Below, piece after piece: positions 1 through 7,793 of a stretch of DNA of 27,705 nucleotides. The first letter of the stretch is position 1, and each line of letters begins with the position of its first letter. Below the pieces are notes generated by a model. That model did no database searches. It saw nothing but the letters and a program-made list of their open reading frames with translations, and was not told the origin of the DNA. Source of the stretch: Clostridiales bacterium UBA7011 (GTDB lineage Bacteria; Bacillota; Clostridia; Oscillospirales; Butyricicoccaceae); NCBI GenBank assembly GCA_002449635.1, contig DJXF01000058.1, forward strand, positions 1-27,705, in the 5' to 3' direction. A program made the translations under genes and the position numbers.

Positions 1-35
1 TCTTTTTTCAATTCTTAAACATTTACTGTTTTATG

Positions 36-66
36 ACGCCCCGCCATTCGGTCGGGAGCTTTTTTC
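36..66 (+). terminator. Probable intrinsic terminator of an upstream gene
   Basis: A GC-rich imperfect hairpin (arms around 36-43 and 49-58, loop near ATTC) is followed by a run of six T at 61-66. It most likely ends a plus-strand gene lying left of the window. The stem has mismatches. Confidence 0.5.
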
Positions 67-113
67 TGTCTCGATTGAAAGCGAAATTGCGTCAACCGAA
101 TTTGATTTCCCAG

Positions 114-142
114 TTTACAATCTGCCGTGTTTGCGGTACAAT
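114..142 (+). promoter_or_regulatory. Vegetative promoter of bioB
   Basis: A -35 TTTACA (114-119) and a -10 TACAAT (137-142) are separated by exactly 17 bp, 30 bp ahead of the bioB start. No convincing BirA-type palindrome overlaps it. Confidence 0.65.
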
Positions 143-172
143 AGAGCAAGCAACAACAGGAGGCAGGAATTT

Positions 173-1138
173 ATGACGATTCGTGAACTGGCCGATGACA
201 TCATGCAGGGCGGACAGGTCAGCCGCGCGCAGGCGCTTGCTCTCGCCGAAGCGCCGTTGGACGAGCTGTGCGGTGCAGCGGATGAAATCCGCAGGCACTT
301 TTGCGGCAACAGCTTTGATATCTGCACGATCATCAACGCAAAGAGCGGAAAATGCTCGGAAAACTGCAAATTCTGTGCACAATCCGCGCACTATCACACA
401 GGTGCAGAGGAATACGGCATGCTGGATGCCCGAACCATCGTCACGCAGGCGAAGCACAATGCCTCGCGCGGTGTTCTTCGCTATTCGCTCGTCACCTCCG
501 GCCGCCGTTTGAACGCAGAGGAAATCGAGCAGGAATGTGAGGCAATCCGCGCCGTATGCAGTCAGTCTGATATTTCCGTCTGTATTTCCAACGGTCTGCT
601 TGACGAAGCATCCTATCGAAAGCTGCACGAGGCGGGCGCGTCGCGCGTACACAACAACTTAGAGACCTCCCGCCGCAATTTTCCCTTTGTCTGCACGACA
701 CACACCTATGACGAAAAATGTGCGGCAATCCGTGCGGCGCAGGCCGCCGGTCTGAGCGTCTGCTCCGGCGGAATTTTCGGTATGGGCGAAGCGATGGAGG
801 ATCGCATTGACATGGCGCTGGAGCTGCGTGCGCTCGATGTGCACTCGGTGCCGATCAATATGCTCAATCCGATTCCCGGCACACCGTATGCCGATCTTCC
901 GAAGCTGACAAATGACGACATGCGCCGCATTGTCGCGCTCTATCGTTTCCTTCTGCCGGATGCCTCCATTCGTCTGGCGGGCGGACGCGGTTTGCTGCCC
1001 GACAAGGGACGCGCCTGCTTCTGCTCGGGTGCAAATGCCGCGATTTCCGGAGATATGCTCACGACCTCCGGCATTACGGTCGAGACAGACATGGCAATGC
1101 TGCGCGAGCTGGGCTATGTGCCCCGGCGGTGTCACTGA
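173..1138 (+). CDS. bioB: Biotin synthase BioB
   Basis: Radical SAM enzyme that inserts sulfur into dethiobiotin, the last step of biotin synthesis, in the cytoplasm. The 321-residue product has the radical SAM cluster motif C61-x3-C65-x2-C68, followed by AQS. Further BioB blocks seen are SLVTSGR, the conserved cysteine in SVCISNGLL, LETS, GLSVCSGGIFGMGE, and RLAGGRG, which carries the arginine that coordinates the auxiliary [2Fe-2S] cluster in the family. The ATG at 173 is chosen over the upstream in-frame ATG at 131 because AGGAGG lies at 158-163 (9 nt spacing) and position 131 falls inside the promoter. No other bio genes are visible here, so either bioB is unlinked or the cell salvages dethiobiotin. 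The next gene follows after one base. Confidence 0.96.
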   Translation: MTIRELADDIMQGGQVSRAQALALAEAPLDELCGAADEIRRHFCGNSFDICTIINAKSGKCSENCKFCAQSAHYHTGAEEYGMLDARTIVTQAKHNASRGVLRYSLVTSGRRLNAEEIEQECEAIRAVCSQSDISVCISNGLLDEASYRKLHEAGASRVHNNLETSRRNFPFVCTTHTYDEKCAAIRAAQAAGLSVCSGGIFGMGEAMEDRIDMALELRALDVHSVPINMLNPIPGTPYADLPKLTNDDMRRIVALYRFLLPDASIRLAGGRGLLPDKGRACFCSGANAAISGDMLTTSGITVETDMAMLRELGYVPRRCH

Positions 1139-1139
1139 G

Positions 1140-1640
1140 ATGCGCGGCCGGATTCGCAGGGCGGAGCTGCGCGATCTCCCTGCCCTCTCAGGAATCTACA
1201 ACGATGCCATTCGGCGCACAACGGCGACTTTCGACCTGTACGAAAAAGATGCCGACGACCGGCTTGCGTGGTTCCGCGCCCATCAGGGCCGCTATCTGCT
1301 CGTCGTTTACGAGGCGCAGGACGGTCAGATCTGCGGCTACGCCTCTCTGTCGCGCTATCGAGACCGTCCCGCCTTTGACACCACGGTTGAAAATTCCGTC
1401 TATCTGCGCGACGGCTGCCGCGGACGCGGAATCGGCACCGAACTGCTGCGCACCCTGCTTGAGTTTGCCGCAAAGCAGCCGGATATCGAGACGATTGTCG
1501 CACTCATTACCAGTGAAAACGCCGCCAGCATTCATCTGCATGAGCGCGCCGGATTTGTGTACTGCGGTCAGCTTCGCAATGCGGGCGTCAAGTTCGGCAG
1601 ACGCCTGCACCTGAATATTTACGAATACACTCTTGTTTGA
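1140..1640 (+). CDS. GNAT family N-acetyltransferase, phosphinothricin-acetyltransferase-like
   Basis: A 166-residue single-domain GNAT protein that would transfer acetyl from acetyl-CoA to an amine. The start IRRAELRDLPALSGIYNDAI and the following TTATFDLYEK resemble the PAT/YwnH-type subgroup, whose members acetylate phosphinothricin, methionine sulfoximine or related amino acids. The acetyl-CoA pyrophosphate loop is RGRGIG within GCRGRGIGTELL, and the C-terminal SENAASIHLHERAGF block is typical. The ATG at 1140 begins one base after the bioB stop, so translation is probably coupled; the surrounding sequence shows no separate strong ribosome binding site. The substrate cannot be read from sequence, and a link to biotin metabolism is only positional. 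Confidence 0.88.
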   Translation: MRGRIRRAELRDLPALSGIYNDAIRRTTATFDLYEKDADDRLAWFRAHQGRYLLVVYEAQDGQICGYASLSRYRDRPAFDTTVENSVYLRDGCRGRGIGTELLRTLLEFAAKQPDIETIVALITSENAASIHLHERAGFVYCGQLRNAGVKFGRRLHLNIYEYTLV

Positions 1641-1642
1641 CC

Positions 1643-1690
1643 AATACCCCTGTTTCACGGCGCAATGTACGGCCGAAAAACGGGGGTATT
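1643..1690. terminator. Hairpin between convergent genes, possible bidirectional terminator
   Basis: AATACCCC-TGTTT (1643-1655) pairs with AAAC-GGGGGTATT (1678-1690), closing a smaller CGGC/GCCG hairpin. It lies between the ends of the acetyltransferase and the AI-2E permease. The T tract on either side is weak. Confidence 0.45.
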
Positions 1691-1715
1691 TCTGCATTTT
1701 TTCCGATCTGCAAAA

Positions 1716-2855
1716 TCAGAAGTCATGTTTTCTTTGCTTCGTCTGTGCGGCAGCGGATTTTTTCTCGCGCGCCCGCACACTGTTTTTGAGCAGCGTGTAC
1801 ACCACCGCCATGGACGGCACGCCGAACAGCATGCCGACCACTCCGCCCAGCTTGCCGCCCACAGTGATGGCAAGCAGCACCCAAATGCCCGGCAGTCCCA
1901 GTCTGCCTCCGACGACGCGCGGATAAATGACGTTGTTTTCCACCTGCTGCAGGATGATGAAAAAAATCAGAAAAATCCCCGCTCGAACGGGCGAAACCAT
2001 CGTGAGCAGAATCACCGCAATGACACCGCCGATATAGGCGCCGAGAATCGGAATCAACGCGGTCAGTGCGACCACAATGCTGATTACGCCGGCATATTCC
2101 AGCCGCAAAAGCAGCATGCCCGCAAAGCAGAGACTTCCCAAAATGACGGCTTCTGTGCTCTGTCCGATCACATAACCGCGAAATGACCGCACAATCACCT
2201 GCAGAACCTCGCGCAGACCGCCATAGGTCCCGGCAGGCAGCCATGCGCGCAGCAACCGGCTGCTCTGTGACAGCAGCCGGTTTTTCCCGGCGATCAGATA
2301 GACGGAAAAGGCAGCCGCGAGCAGAAAATTGGCAAGCGCCCGCAGCATAGTTCCTGTGGCAGAGGCAACGCCGCCTGCCAGCAATCCAACCGCATCATCC
2401 AACTGACTCGCCTCCCGGCTGAGCAGCTGTGCCAGACCGCTCAAATCTGCGGACTGCACGTGCAGCCGGCGGCTCAGCTCATCCAGCCATGTCTGCAAAT
2501 CGCGCAGATACCGCTCCAGATTGCCGGTAAACAGACGAATGCCGTCCGCCAGCTGCGGAAGCACCACGCGGATGACCGCCGCGGCAGCTGCGATCACCAG
2601 CAGATACGTCAGAACAATCGCGAGCACATGTGCGCTTGCTTCGCGCATGCGCAGCCTTTTTTTCAGCAGCCGCCGGAGCAGATCATACGGCTGACTGAGT
2701 ACAAACGCAAGCACAATGCCCAGCAGAAACGGGCGGAACAGCTCGGCGAGACCGGCGAGACCGTGCACAATTTCCCTGCTGTGTACCAGCAGCAGCGCAA
2801 TGCCGGCTGCGTACAGAAGCAAAAGCAGCCCCCTTCTCGTACCCATTCGATCCAT
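1716..2855 (-). CDS. AI-2E family transporter (PerM/YdiK/TqsA-like permease)
   Basis: A polytopic membrane protein of about 379 residues. It opens with a hydrophobic segment (GLLLLLYAAGIALLLVH) and a second one (FRPFLLGIVLAFVLSQPYDLLRR). It then has a soluble stretch, followed by several C-terminal helices with the family-typical region LTALIPILGAYIGGVIAVI and a late QQVENNVIYPRVVGGRLGLP block. That block and the overall layout define the AI-2E exporter family, whose members include autoinducer-2 exporters but also sodium/proton antiporters, so the substrate is open. The ATG at 2855 is the most likely start, but the ribosome binding site is weak (GAGAGA directly before it); ATG 2846 is an alternative. 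It lies downstream of the SGNH esterase on the same strand. Confidence 0.87.
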   Translation of the reverse strand: MDRMGTRRGLLLLLYAAGIALLLVHSREIVHGLAGLAELFRPFLLGIVLAFVLSQPYDLLRRLLKKRLRMREASAHVLAIVLTYLLVIAAAAAVIRVVLPQLADGIRLFTGNLERYLRDLQTWLDELSRRLHVQSADLSGLAQLLSREASQLDDAVGLLAGGVASATGTMLRALANFLLAAAFSVYLIAGKNRLLSQSSRLLRAWLPAGTYGGLREVLQVIVRSFRGYVIGQSTEAVILGSLCFAGMLLLRLEYAGVISIVVALTALIPILGAYIGGVIAVILLTMVSPVRAGIFLIFFIILQQVENNVIYPRVVGGRLGLPGIWVLLAITVGGKLGGVVGMLFGVPSMAVVYTLLKNSVRAREKKSAAAQTKQRKHDF

Positions 2856-2871
2856 TCTCTCACATCCATGT

Positions 2872-2895
2872 ACAATATAGGTTTCCTTATATTGT
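2872..2895 (-). promoter_or_regulatory. Perfect 8-bp inverted repeat ahead of the AI-2E permease
   Basis: ACAATATA (2872-2879) and TATATTGT (2888-2895) form an inverted repeat with an 8-base centre, 17 bp upstream of the permease start. It could be a repressor operator or an mRNA hairpin holding the AAGGA in its loop. Confidence 0.35.
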
Positions 2896-2921
2896 CTGCA
2901 CATTTTTGCGGAAATAGACAT

Positions 2922-2947
2922 AAAAAATTCAGAAAACCGCGCTGCGG
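2922..2947 (-). terminator. Weak intrinsic terminator after the SGNH esterase
   Basis: On the minus strand CCGC-AGC-GCGG (2947-2937) is followed by TTTT and, five bases later, six T. The stem is short, so read-through into the AI-2E permease is likely. Confidence 0.35.
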
Positions 2948-2991
2948 GGCTGTACCTTCAGCCGTTTGACGCAATGGATGACGATTTGTCC

Positions 2992-3585
2992 TTACAAATC
3001 GGTCCGCGGATACAGCACATGTCGTGCGATTTCCGCCATCACGGCATGTCCGCGCGCATTCGGATGGACGCCATCGGAAAAGTAGCGGCAATAGCCGTCC
3101 GGTGTGAAGCGCGGAAACTGCTGTGCAAAATCCAGGCAGATGCATCCGTTCTGCGCCGCATATTCCCGTATCCACTGTGCCAGCTGCTCCAGTTTGTCCG
3201 GCAGGCCGCGCAGCCCCGGCAGATACGCCGCCCAATCGTTGCCCAGCAGTTCGTCATAATCGGGCATCACGCAAACCGCCGGAACAAGGACAATGCCGTT
3301 CATGCGCGCCCGCTCGTACATGCTGAACAGATTTTCCTCCGTCTCTGCCGGCGAACCGCCCTCACTCAGGTCGTTGATTCCTCCCATGATGACCACGCGG
3401 TCCGGCGCATGCCGCAGGACATGTGCATCAAACCTGCGGCGCATCCCCGCGGTTGTGTCCCCGCTGATGCCCCGATTGATCCAGTGCCCGGGCATCGCAT
3501 CCACCCAGCACTCTCCCTGCGCAACGCCGTATCCTTCGGTGATGCTGTCACCCAGAAATACGGTTGTTTTTCTGCTCCAGTCCAT
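2992..3585 (-). CDS. SGNH/GDSL-type esterase or lipase
   Basis: A 197-residue SGNH hydrolase, expected to cleave ester bonds (lysophospholipid, acyl-thioester or acetyl-sugar; substrate unknown). The catalytic blocks are all present: nucleophile Ser14 in FLGDSITEGYG, the oxyanion Gly in INRGISGDT, Asn in MGGINDLSEGG, and the C-terminal DGVHPNARGH with the catalytic Asp and His. The layout matches TesA-like enzymes. The ATG at 3585 is preferred because AAGGGAGAG precedes it by a good distance; the longer upstream reading frame does not resemble the family. No signal peptide is seen, so the enzyme is probably cytoplasmic. Confidence 0.9.
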   Translation of the reverse strand: MDWSRKTTVFLGDSITEGYGVAQGECWVDAMPGHWINRGISGDTTAGMRRRFDAHVLRHAPDRVVIMGGINDLSEGGSPAETEENLFSMYERARMNGIVLVPAVCVMPDYDELLGNDWAAYLPGLRGLPDKLEQLAQWIREYAAQNGCICLDFAQQFPRFTPDGYCRYFSDGVHPNARGHAVMAEIARHVLYPRTDL

Positions 3586-3785
3586 CTTTTTCTCTCCCTT
3601 CTCCTCCGTCTGCCTTTTCGCTTTTGGGGGATAAGCAGCGTCCGGGGAACGGAAGATTGCATGAAACAATTCTCCCCAAAACGCTCGCACTGAAAGCCCC
3701 GATTTTTGTAATATTTGAGATTTTTTTGCGCAAAATGCACAAATGTGCAGCATTAAGTTTGGTTATGTTAAAATGGAAACTTTTC

Positions 3786-3814
3786 TTGCCTTTCGATTTG
3801 GAAAATGTTACAAT
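3786..3814 (+). promoter_or_regulatory. Promoter for the 3928 gene
   Basis: TTGCCT (3786-3791), 17 bp, then TACAAT (3809-3814) preceded by TGT, giving an extended -10 element. The leader to the ATG at 3928 is about 105 nt and contains a possible 35-codon open frame (see findings). The rest of 3586-3785 shows nothing recognisable apart from a short TGCAC/GTGCA dyad near 3736. Confidence 0.6.
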
Positions 3815-3927
3815 CTATAAAAGAAAATATGCTGTTCCTCCAGAGGGAAAGGAAATGCTCTCCCCATATGTTTTCCTCCTCTGCACTGCCGTAAAGTCTC
3901 ACATTTTTAAGAATCGAGGTGACAGAT

Positions 3928-4272
3928 ATGCTGCAATTAAAAAAACCACTTTCCCCGGCTGAATCTGAGCTTCTCCTTCAGTGTCTTGCCGACATGGAAG
4001 CCAGCATCGCCGGCAGATCTGCCGACGGCGGCCTGCTGAAACGCAGCGCGGTTGCGTCTGCCAGACAAAAGCTTTCCTCCCAAGTCGTTGATTGTTTTTA
4101 TCGCGAGGAACTGGCCAACATGGTTTTCGCATTGGATTCTCTCTCCAGAAAATGCAGTGCACAGCTTACAGAAACCCTTTCCGCAGACGAAGCGGTCTGT
4201 ATAGGACAAACGCTCCGCGCAGCCGCCGTCACGCGAGCGAAGCTTCGCTCCACGATTTCACACACGAAATAA
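3928..4272 (+). CDS. Small hypothetical protein, predicted helical
   Basis: I do not recognise this 114-residue protein. It is soluble, with no signal peptide or membrane segment, and it looks almost entirely alpha-helical: leucine-rich stretches SPAESELLLQCLADMEASI, then LANMVFALDSLSRKCSAQL, then TLRAAAVTRAKLRSTI. The ATG at 3928 is preferred over the in-frame GTG at 3919 because GAGGTGA (3916-3922) sits 5 nt ahead of it. It has its own promoter and a strong downstream hairpin, so it is a single-gene unit. The codon use and hydrophobicity pattern look like a real gene. Function is unknown. Confidence 0.65.
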   Translation: MLQLKKPLSPAESELLLQCLADMEASIAGRSADGGLLKRSAVASARQKLSSQVVDCFYREELANMVFALDSLSRKCSAQLTETLSADEAVCIGQTLRAAAVTRAKLRSTISHTK

Positions 4273-4291
4273 GCAAGACCCGATTTTTCCC

Positions 4292-4309
4292 GGGAACGTT
4301 ACCGTTCCC
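4292..4309 (+). terminator. Short GC-rich hairpin after the 3928 gene
   Basis: GGGAACG (4292-4298), loop TTAC, CGTTCCC (4303-4309). It is followed by TTGCCCCCCTTTCT rather than a clean T tract, so it may only assist the stronger hairpin at 4348-4378. Confidence 0.3.
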
Positions 4310-4347
4310 TTGCCCCCCTTTCTCTGCGCGGCACCCCTCCCGCGCAA

Positions 4348-4378
4348 AAGCGCATCTGTCCATCCGGCAGATGCGCTT
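4348..4378. terminator. Bidirectional intrinsic terminator between the 3928 gene and punA
   Basis: A perfect 11-bp stem, AAGCGCATCTG (4348-4358) with CAGATGCGCTT (4368-4378), is followed on the plus strand by CC and TTTTT. On the minus strand it begins 5 nt after the punA stop and is followed by TTTTGCG. Confidence 0.75.
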
Positions 4379-4383
4379 CCTTT

Positions 4384-5217
4384 TTATATGCTCTTTGCGA
4401 TGGCGGTAATCGACCGGTGCACGAGTGTTTCAAATCGCGGAGCGGCCATGTCGGCATTCTGCTGTACTTCCTCATGCAGCAGCGGACCGCCCGACATGCC
4501 GGCTGCCATGTTGGATACGCAGGAAATGCCGCAAATCCGCATCCCCATATGCCGTGCGGCAATGACCTCGCAGGCCGTGCTCATGCCGACCGCATCCGCG
4601 CCGAGCGCGCGCGCCATGCGGATTTCCGCCGGTGTCTCAAACTGCGGGCCGGGAAGCTGCAGATAAACACCTTCCTGCAGCGGAATGTCCTCTTTTCGCG
4701 CCGTACTGCGAATGATTGTGCGCAGTTCGGGATCATAGGCGTCTGTCATATCCGGAAAACGCGTTCCCAGCTCATCCATATTCTCACCGCGCAGCGGCGA
4801 CGGGACAAACGACGAAATATGGTCGGAAATCAGCATCAAATCGCCTGCATGGAACGTCTCACAGATACCGCCCGATGCGTTGGTCACAAATAAAACCTCC
4901 GCGCCCATCAGCCGCATCAGCCGAATGGGAAGCACAACATCCGCAATGTCGTAGCCCTCATAATAATGCACGCGCCCCTGCATAATCACAACCGGAACCG
5001 CATCGACATAGCCGAATACATACCGTCCCTTGTGCCCCTGTACGGTCGAAACCGGAAAATCGGAAATGTCATGATAGTCCACGGTCTGCACAATGCGGAT
5101 GCGCTCCGCGAAATTCCCGAGACCGGTGCCGAGCACCAATGCCAGCTGCGGTTTGAAATCGGTCAGTGCGCGCAGACTGTCAAAACATTTCATCAGCTTT
5201 TCATACGTTGGATTCAT
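4384..5217 (-). CDS. punA: Purine nucleoside phosphorylase (PNP type I, trimeric)
   Basis: Phosphorolysis of inosine and guanosine (and deoxy forms) to the free base and ribose-1-phosphate, for purine salvage in the cytoplasm. The 277-residue protein has all the trimeric PNP blocks: LVLGTGLGNFAE for phosphate binding, VQGHKGR with the phosphate-binding His, RVHYYEGY, FVTNASGGI, the loop SPLRGEN, LPGPQFETPAEI with the purine-site residues, and CEVIAARHMG followed by CVSNMAAG. Length matches the family. AGAAGGGAAG precedes the ATG at 5217, and a good promoter lies just upstream. It is transcribed divergently from tex. Confidence 0.94.
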   Translation of the reverse strand: MNPTYEKLMKCFDSLRALTDFKPQLALVLGTGLGNFAERIRIVQTVDYHDISDFPVSTVQGHKGRYVFGYVDAVPVVIMQGRVHYYEGYDIADVVLPIRLMRLMGAEVLFVTNASGGICETFHAGDLMLISDHISSFVPSPLRGENMDELGTRFPDMTDAYDPELRTIIRSTARKEDIPLQEGVYLQLPGPQFETPAEIRMARALGADAVGMSTACEVIAARHMGMRICGISCVSNMAAGMSGGPLLHEEVQQNADMAAPRFETLVHRSITAIAKSI

Positions 5218-5242
5218 GCTGTCACTTCCCTTCTATGGTTAC

Positions 5243-5272
5243 AGTATACCACGTTTTGTGCGAATCAGACAA
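5243..5272 (-). promoter_or_regulatory. Promoter of punA
   Basis: Minus-strand -35 TTGTCT (5272-5267), 18 bp, -10 TATACT (5248-5243), about 26 bp before the punA start. Confidence 0.65.
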
Positions 5273-5311
5273 TATGATTTCCTGTTCCGCCCATGCGGGT
5301 TCATCGGGGAC

Positions 5312-5340
5312 TTGCCAAACGTTCCTCCAGCCGTTACAAT
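5312..5340 (+). promoter_or_regulatory. Promoter of tex
   Basis: TTGCCA (5312-5317), 17 bp, TACAAT (5335-5340), 43 bp ahead of the tex ATG. Confidence 0.65.
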
Positions 5341-5383
5341 GAAGCATGGCAAATTACTCCCGTTCCAATGCGAAAGGACATCT

Positions 5384-7537
5384 ATGAATATTGCAAAAAC
5401 ACTTGCGCAGGAGTGGAATCTGCGCACTGACCATGTACAAAATGTCATCCAGCTGCTCGACGAGGGCAACACCGTACCGTTTATCGCGCGTTACCGCAAG
5501 GAAATGCACGGAACGATGGATGACCAGACGATACGCCAGCTGGCCGAGCGGCTCACCTATCTGCGCGGGCTGGAGACAAGAAAAGGCGAGGTGCTTCACA
5601 CGATTGAGGAGCAGGGCAGGCTGACCGATGCACTGCGCGCGGCGGTGGAGGGCGCGCAGACGCTCACCGAGGTCGAGGACCTCTATCTTCCGTTTCGTCC
5701 CAAGCGGCGCACCCGCGCCTCCATCGCGAGGGAAAAGGGTCTGGAGCCGCTGGCGCAGGCACTGCGCGCGGGTCGGACGGACATGCCTGCCGCTCAGCTC
5801 GCCGAAGCCTATGTGAACGCACCGTCGGGTGCGGAGACCGCCGAAGACGCTTTGCAGGGCGCGATGGATATTCTGGCAGAGGATGTTTCTGTCAGCGCGG
5901 CGCTGCGCGGTCATCTGCGCGCTTTGCTTCGCACCACCGGTGAGCTGACCGCATCCGGCAAGGACGCGCAGGACACCGTATACGCCCAGTACGCCGATTT
6001 CCGCAGCGATGTGCGCCGCCTGCAAAGCCATCAGATTCTCGCGCTCAACCGCGGAGAGCGCGAAAAAGTGCTCAAAATTGAACTGCTCTGCGACGAAGAC
6101 GCGGCTGTACAGCTGATTGCGCGCGCGGTTTACCGCAGACCGCACCCGTATGCAGATGAGCTGGACGGGATGTGCGCGGATGCGTGGAAACGTCTCCTGT
6201 TCCCCTCGCTCAGCCGCGAGCTGCGGCGGGAGCTGACCGACCGCGCCAATGAACAGGCCATTGCCACCTTTGCCCTCAATCTCCGCCCGCTTCTGCTCCA
6301 GCCGCCGATCAAAAATCAGGTGGTGCTCGGCTTTGACCCGGCATACCGGACGGGCTGCAAGCTGGCTGTTGTCGATCCGACGGGTGCCGTGCTCGATACC
6401 GCTGTGATTTATCCCACACCGCCGCACAAAAAGACGGCGGAAAGCATGCAGAAGCTGACCGCACTGTGCAAAAAACACGGTGTCACCTGTGTGGCGCTCG
6501 GGAACGGCACGGCAAGCCGGGAATCCGAGCAGTTCCTCACCGATTTCATCCGGGAAAGCGGTCTGCAGATCTCCTATATGGTTGTCAGTGAGGCGGGCGC
6601 GTCGGTCTATTCCGCTTCCAAGCTGGGTGCACAGGAGTTTCCCGACTTCGATGTCTCGCTGCGCTCCGCTGTATCCATTGCACGCCGTTTACAGGATCCG
6701 CTCGCCGAGCTTGTAAAAATTGATCCGAAGGCAATCGGCATCGGGCAATATCAGCACGATATGCCGCAGGCGCAGCTGTCGCAGACGCTTGACGGCGTGG
6801 TGGAGGACTGTGTCAATGCCGTCGGGGTCGATCTCAACACGGCATCTTCTTCCCTGCTCGCGCATATCTCGGGTATTTCACCGGCAATTGCAAAAAATAT
6901 CACGGTTTACCGCGAGGAGAACGGCGCATTTTCTGCGCGCCGGCAGCTTTTGAAGGTGCCCAAGCTGGGACCGAAGGCGTATGAACAGTGTGCAGGCTTC
7001 CTGCGCGTTGCGGAAAGCCGGGAGGTGCTCGACAACACGGCAGTGCATCCGGAATCCTATGAGGCGGCAAAAAATCTGCTGCTGCTCTGCGGCTACACGC
7101 AGGCAGATGTGCGTGCGCATCAGCTGACCGATCTCGACCGCCGGATGCAGGCCATGGGAAAAGAGCAGCTTGCAAAACGCTGCGGCGTGGGTGTGCCGAC
7201 CCTGACAGATATCGCAGCGGAGCTGCAGAAGCCGGGGCGTGACCCGCGCGATGAGCTGCCCGCACCGCTGCTGCGCAGCGCGGATGTCATGACACTCGAA
7301 CAGCTCAAGCCGGGCATGGAGGTCGTGGGAACGGTGCGCAATGTCTGCGATTTCGGTGCATTTGTAGACATCGGTGTGCACGAGGACGGACTGGTGCATA
7401 TTTCCCAGCTTGCGGACAAGTTTGTCCGCCATCCGTCGGAAATTGTCCGCGTCGGCGATGTTGTCAAGGCGGTTGTGCTGTCCGTTGACCCCGCGAAAAA
7501 ACGCATTGGTCTGTCTATGAAGCAGGTCAAATCATAA
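5384..7537 (+). CDS. tex: Tex family RNA-binding transcription accessory protein
   Basis: A 717-residue Tex/YdcI protein, a nucleic-acid-binding factor implicated in transcription or RNA processing; its exact role is unsettled. Domains in order: an N-terminal helical region beginning NIAKTLAQEWNLR with the family block DEGNTVPFIARYRKEMHG; a YqgF-like RNase H fold near residue 314 (VLGFDPAYRTGCKLAVVD); helix-hairpin-helix segments near residues 480-525 (LNTASSSLLAHISGISPAIA); and a C-terminal S1 domain from about residue 640 (GTVRNVCDFGAFVDIGVHED to RIGLSMKQ). The ATG at 5384 is chosen because AAAGGA lies 6-7 nt upstream and homologues begin at this point; the long N-terminal extension back to 5093 would overlap punA and its promoter. 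Confidence 0.95.
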   Translation: MNIAKTLAQEWNLRTDHVQNVIQLLDEGNTVPFIARYRKEMHGTMDDQTIRQLAERLTYLRGLETRKGEVLHTIEEQGRLTDALRAAVEGAQTLTEVEDLYLPFRPKRRTRASIAREKGLEPLAQALRAGRTDMPAAQLAEAYVNAPSGAETAEDALQGAMDILAEDVSVSAALRGHLRALLRTTGELTASGKDAQDTVYAQYADFRSDVRRLQSHQILALNRGEREKVLKIELLCDEDAAVQLIARAVYRRPHPYADELDGMCADAWKRLLFPSLSRELRRELTDRANEQAIATFALNLRPLLLQPPIKNQVVLGFDPAYRTGCKLAVVDPTGAVLDTAVIYPTPPHKKTAESMQKLTALCKKHGVTCVALGNGTASRESEQFLTDFIRESGLQISYMVVSEAGASVYSASKLGAQEFPDFDVSLRSAVSIARRLQDPLAELVKIDPKAIGIGQYQHDMPQAQLSQTLDGVVEDCVNAVGVDLNTASSSLLAHISGISPAIAKNITVYREENGAFSARRQLLKVPKLGPKAYEQCAGFLRVAESREVLDNTAVHPESYEAAKNLLLLCGYTQADVRAHQLTDLDRRMQAMGKEQLAKRCGVGVPTLTDIAAELQKPGRDPRDELPAPLLRSADVMTLEQLKPGMEVVGTVRNVCDFGAFVDIGVHEDGLVHISQLADKFVRHPSEIVRVGDVVKAVVLSVDPAKKRIGLSMKQVKS

Positions 7538-7573
7538 AACCATATCGTTTCCAACCAGGGATTGACAGAAAAG

Positions 7574-7612
7574 TGCCGCTTCCCTCAAGCATCTTTGTTT
7601 GAGCAGGCGGCA
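7574..7612 (+). terminator. Probable terminator of tex
   Basis: TGCCGC (7574-7579) pairs with GCGGCA (7607-7612), enclosing a CTCAA/TTTGAG inner stem, followed by TTTCTGTTT. Beyond it, to 7743, nothing else is recognisable. Confidence 0.55.
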
Positions 7613-7743
7613 TTTCTGTTTGCGTATTTTTGTGAAACGTGATCTGAACATGCTGTATTGCAGCAGCGCTGCGAACAGACGCACCATCCGCTGCGAAATG
7701 TCAGCCTCGCAATTCGCAAACCGTCACTTTTTGTCCGCAAACG

Positions 7744-7779
7744 AAAAAAAGATCTGAAGCATCACGATCGCTTCAGACC
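7744..7779 (-). terminator. Intrinsic terminator of the alanine/glycine symporter
   Basis: On the minus strand GGTCTGAAGC (7779-7770) pairs with GCTTCAGATC (7760-7751) and is followed by seven T (7750-7744). On the plus strand the same stem is followed by CTCTTTTG, so it may also stop tex read-through. Confidence 0.8.
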
Positions 7780-7793
7780 TCTTTTGTGTTCTA

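Noticed and set aside
111..142. Possible BirA operator at the bioB promoter
   Set aside because: TTTACAAT and GGTACAAT look loosely related but do not form the expected inverted pair with proper spacing, so no biotin-repressor site is claimed.
1722..2186. Long plus- and minus-strand frames overlapping the AI-2E permease and other genes
   Set aside because: These are shadows: the real genes on the other frame carry family motifs and ribosome binding sites, and the shadow products are low-complexity or histidine/arginine-rich.
5093..5383. N-terminal extension of Tex back to 5093
   Set aside because: It overlaps punA and both divergent promoters. The ATG at 5384 has a ribosome binding site and matches the family start.
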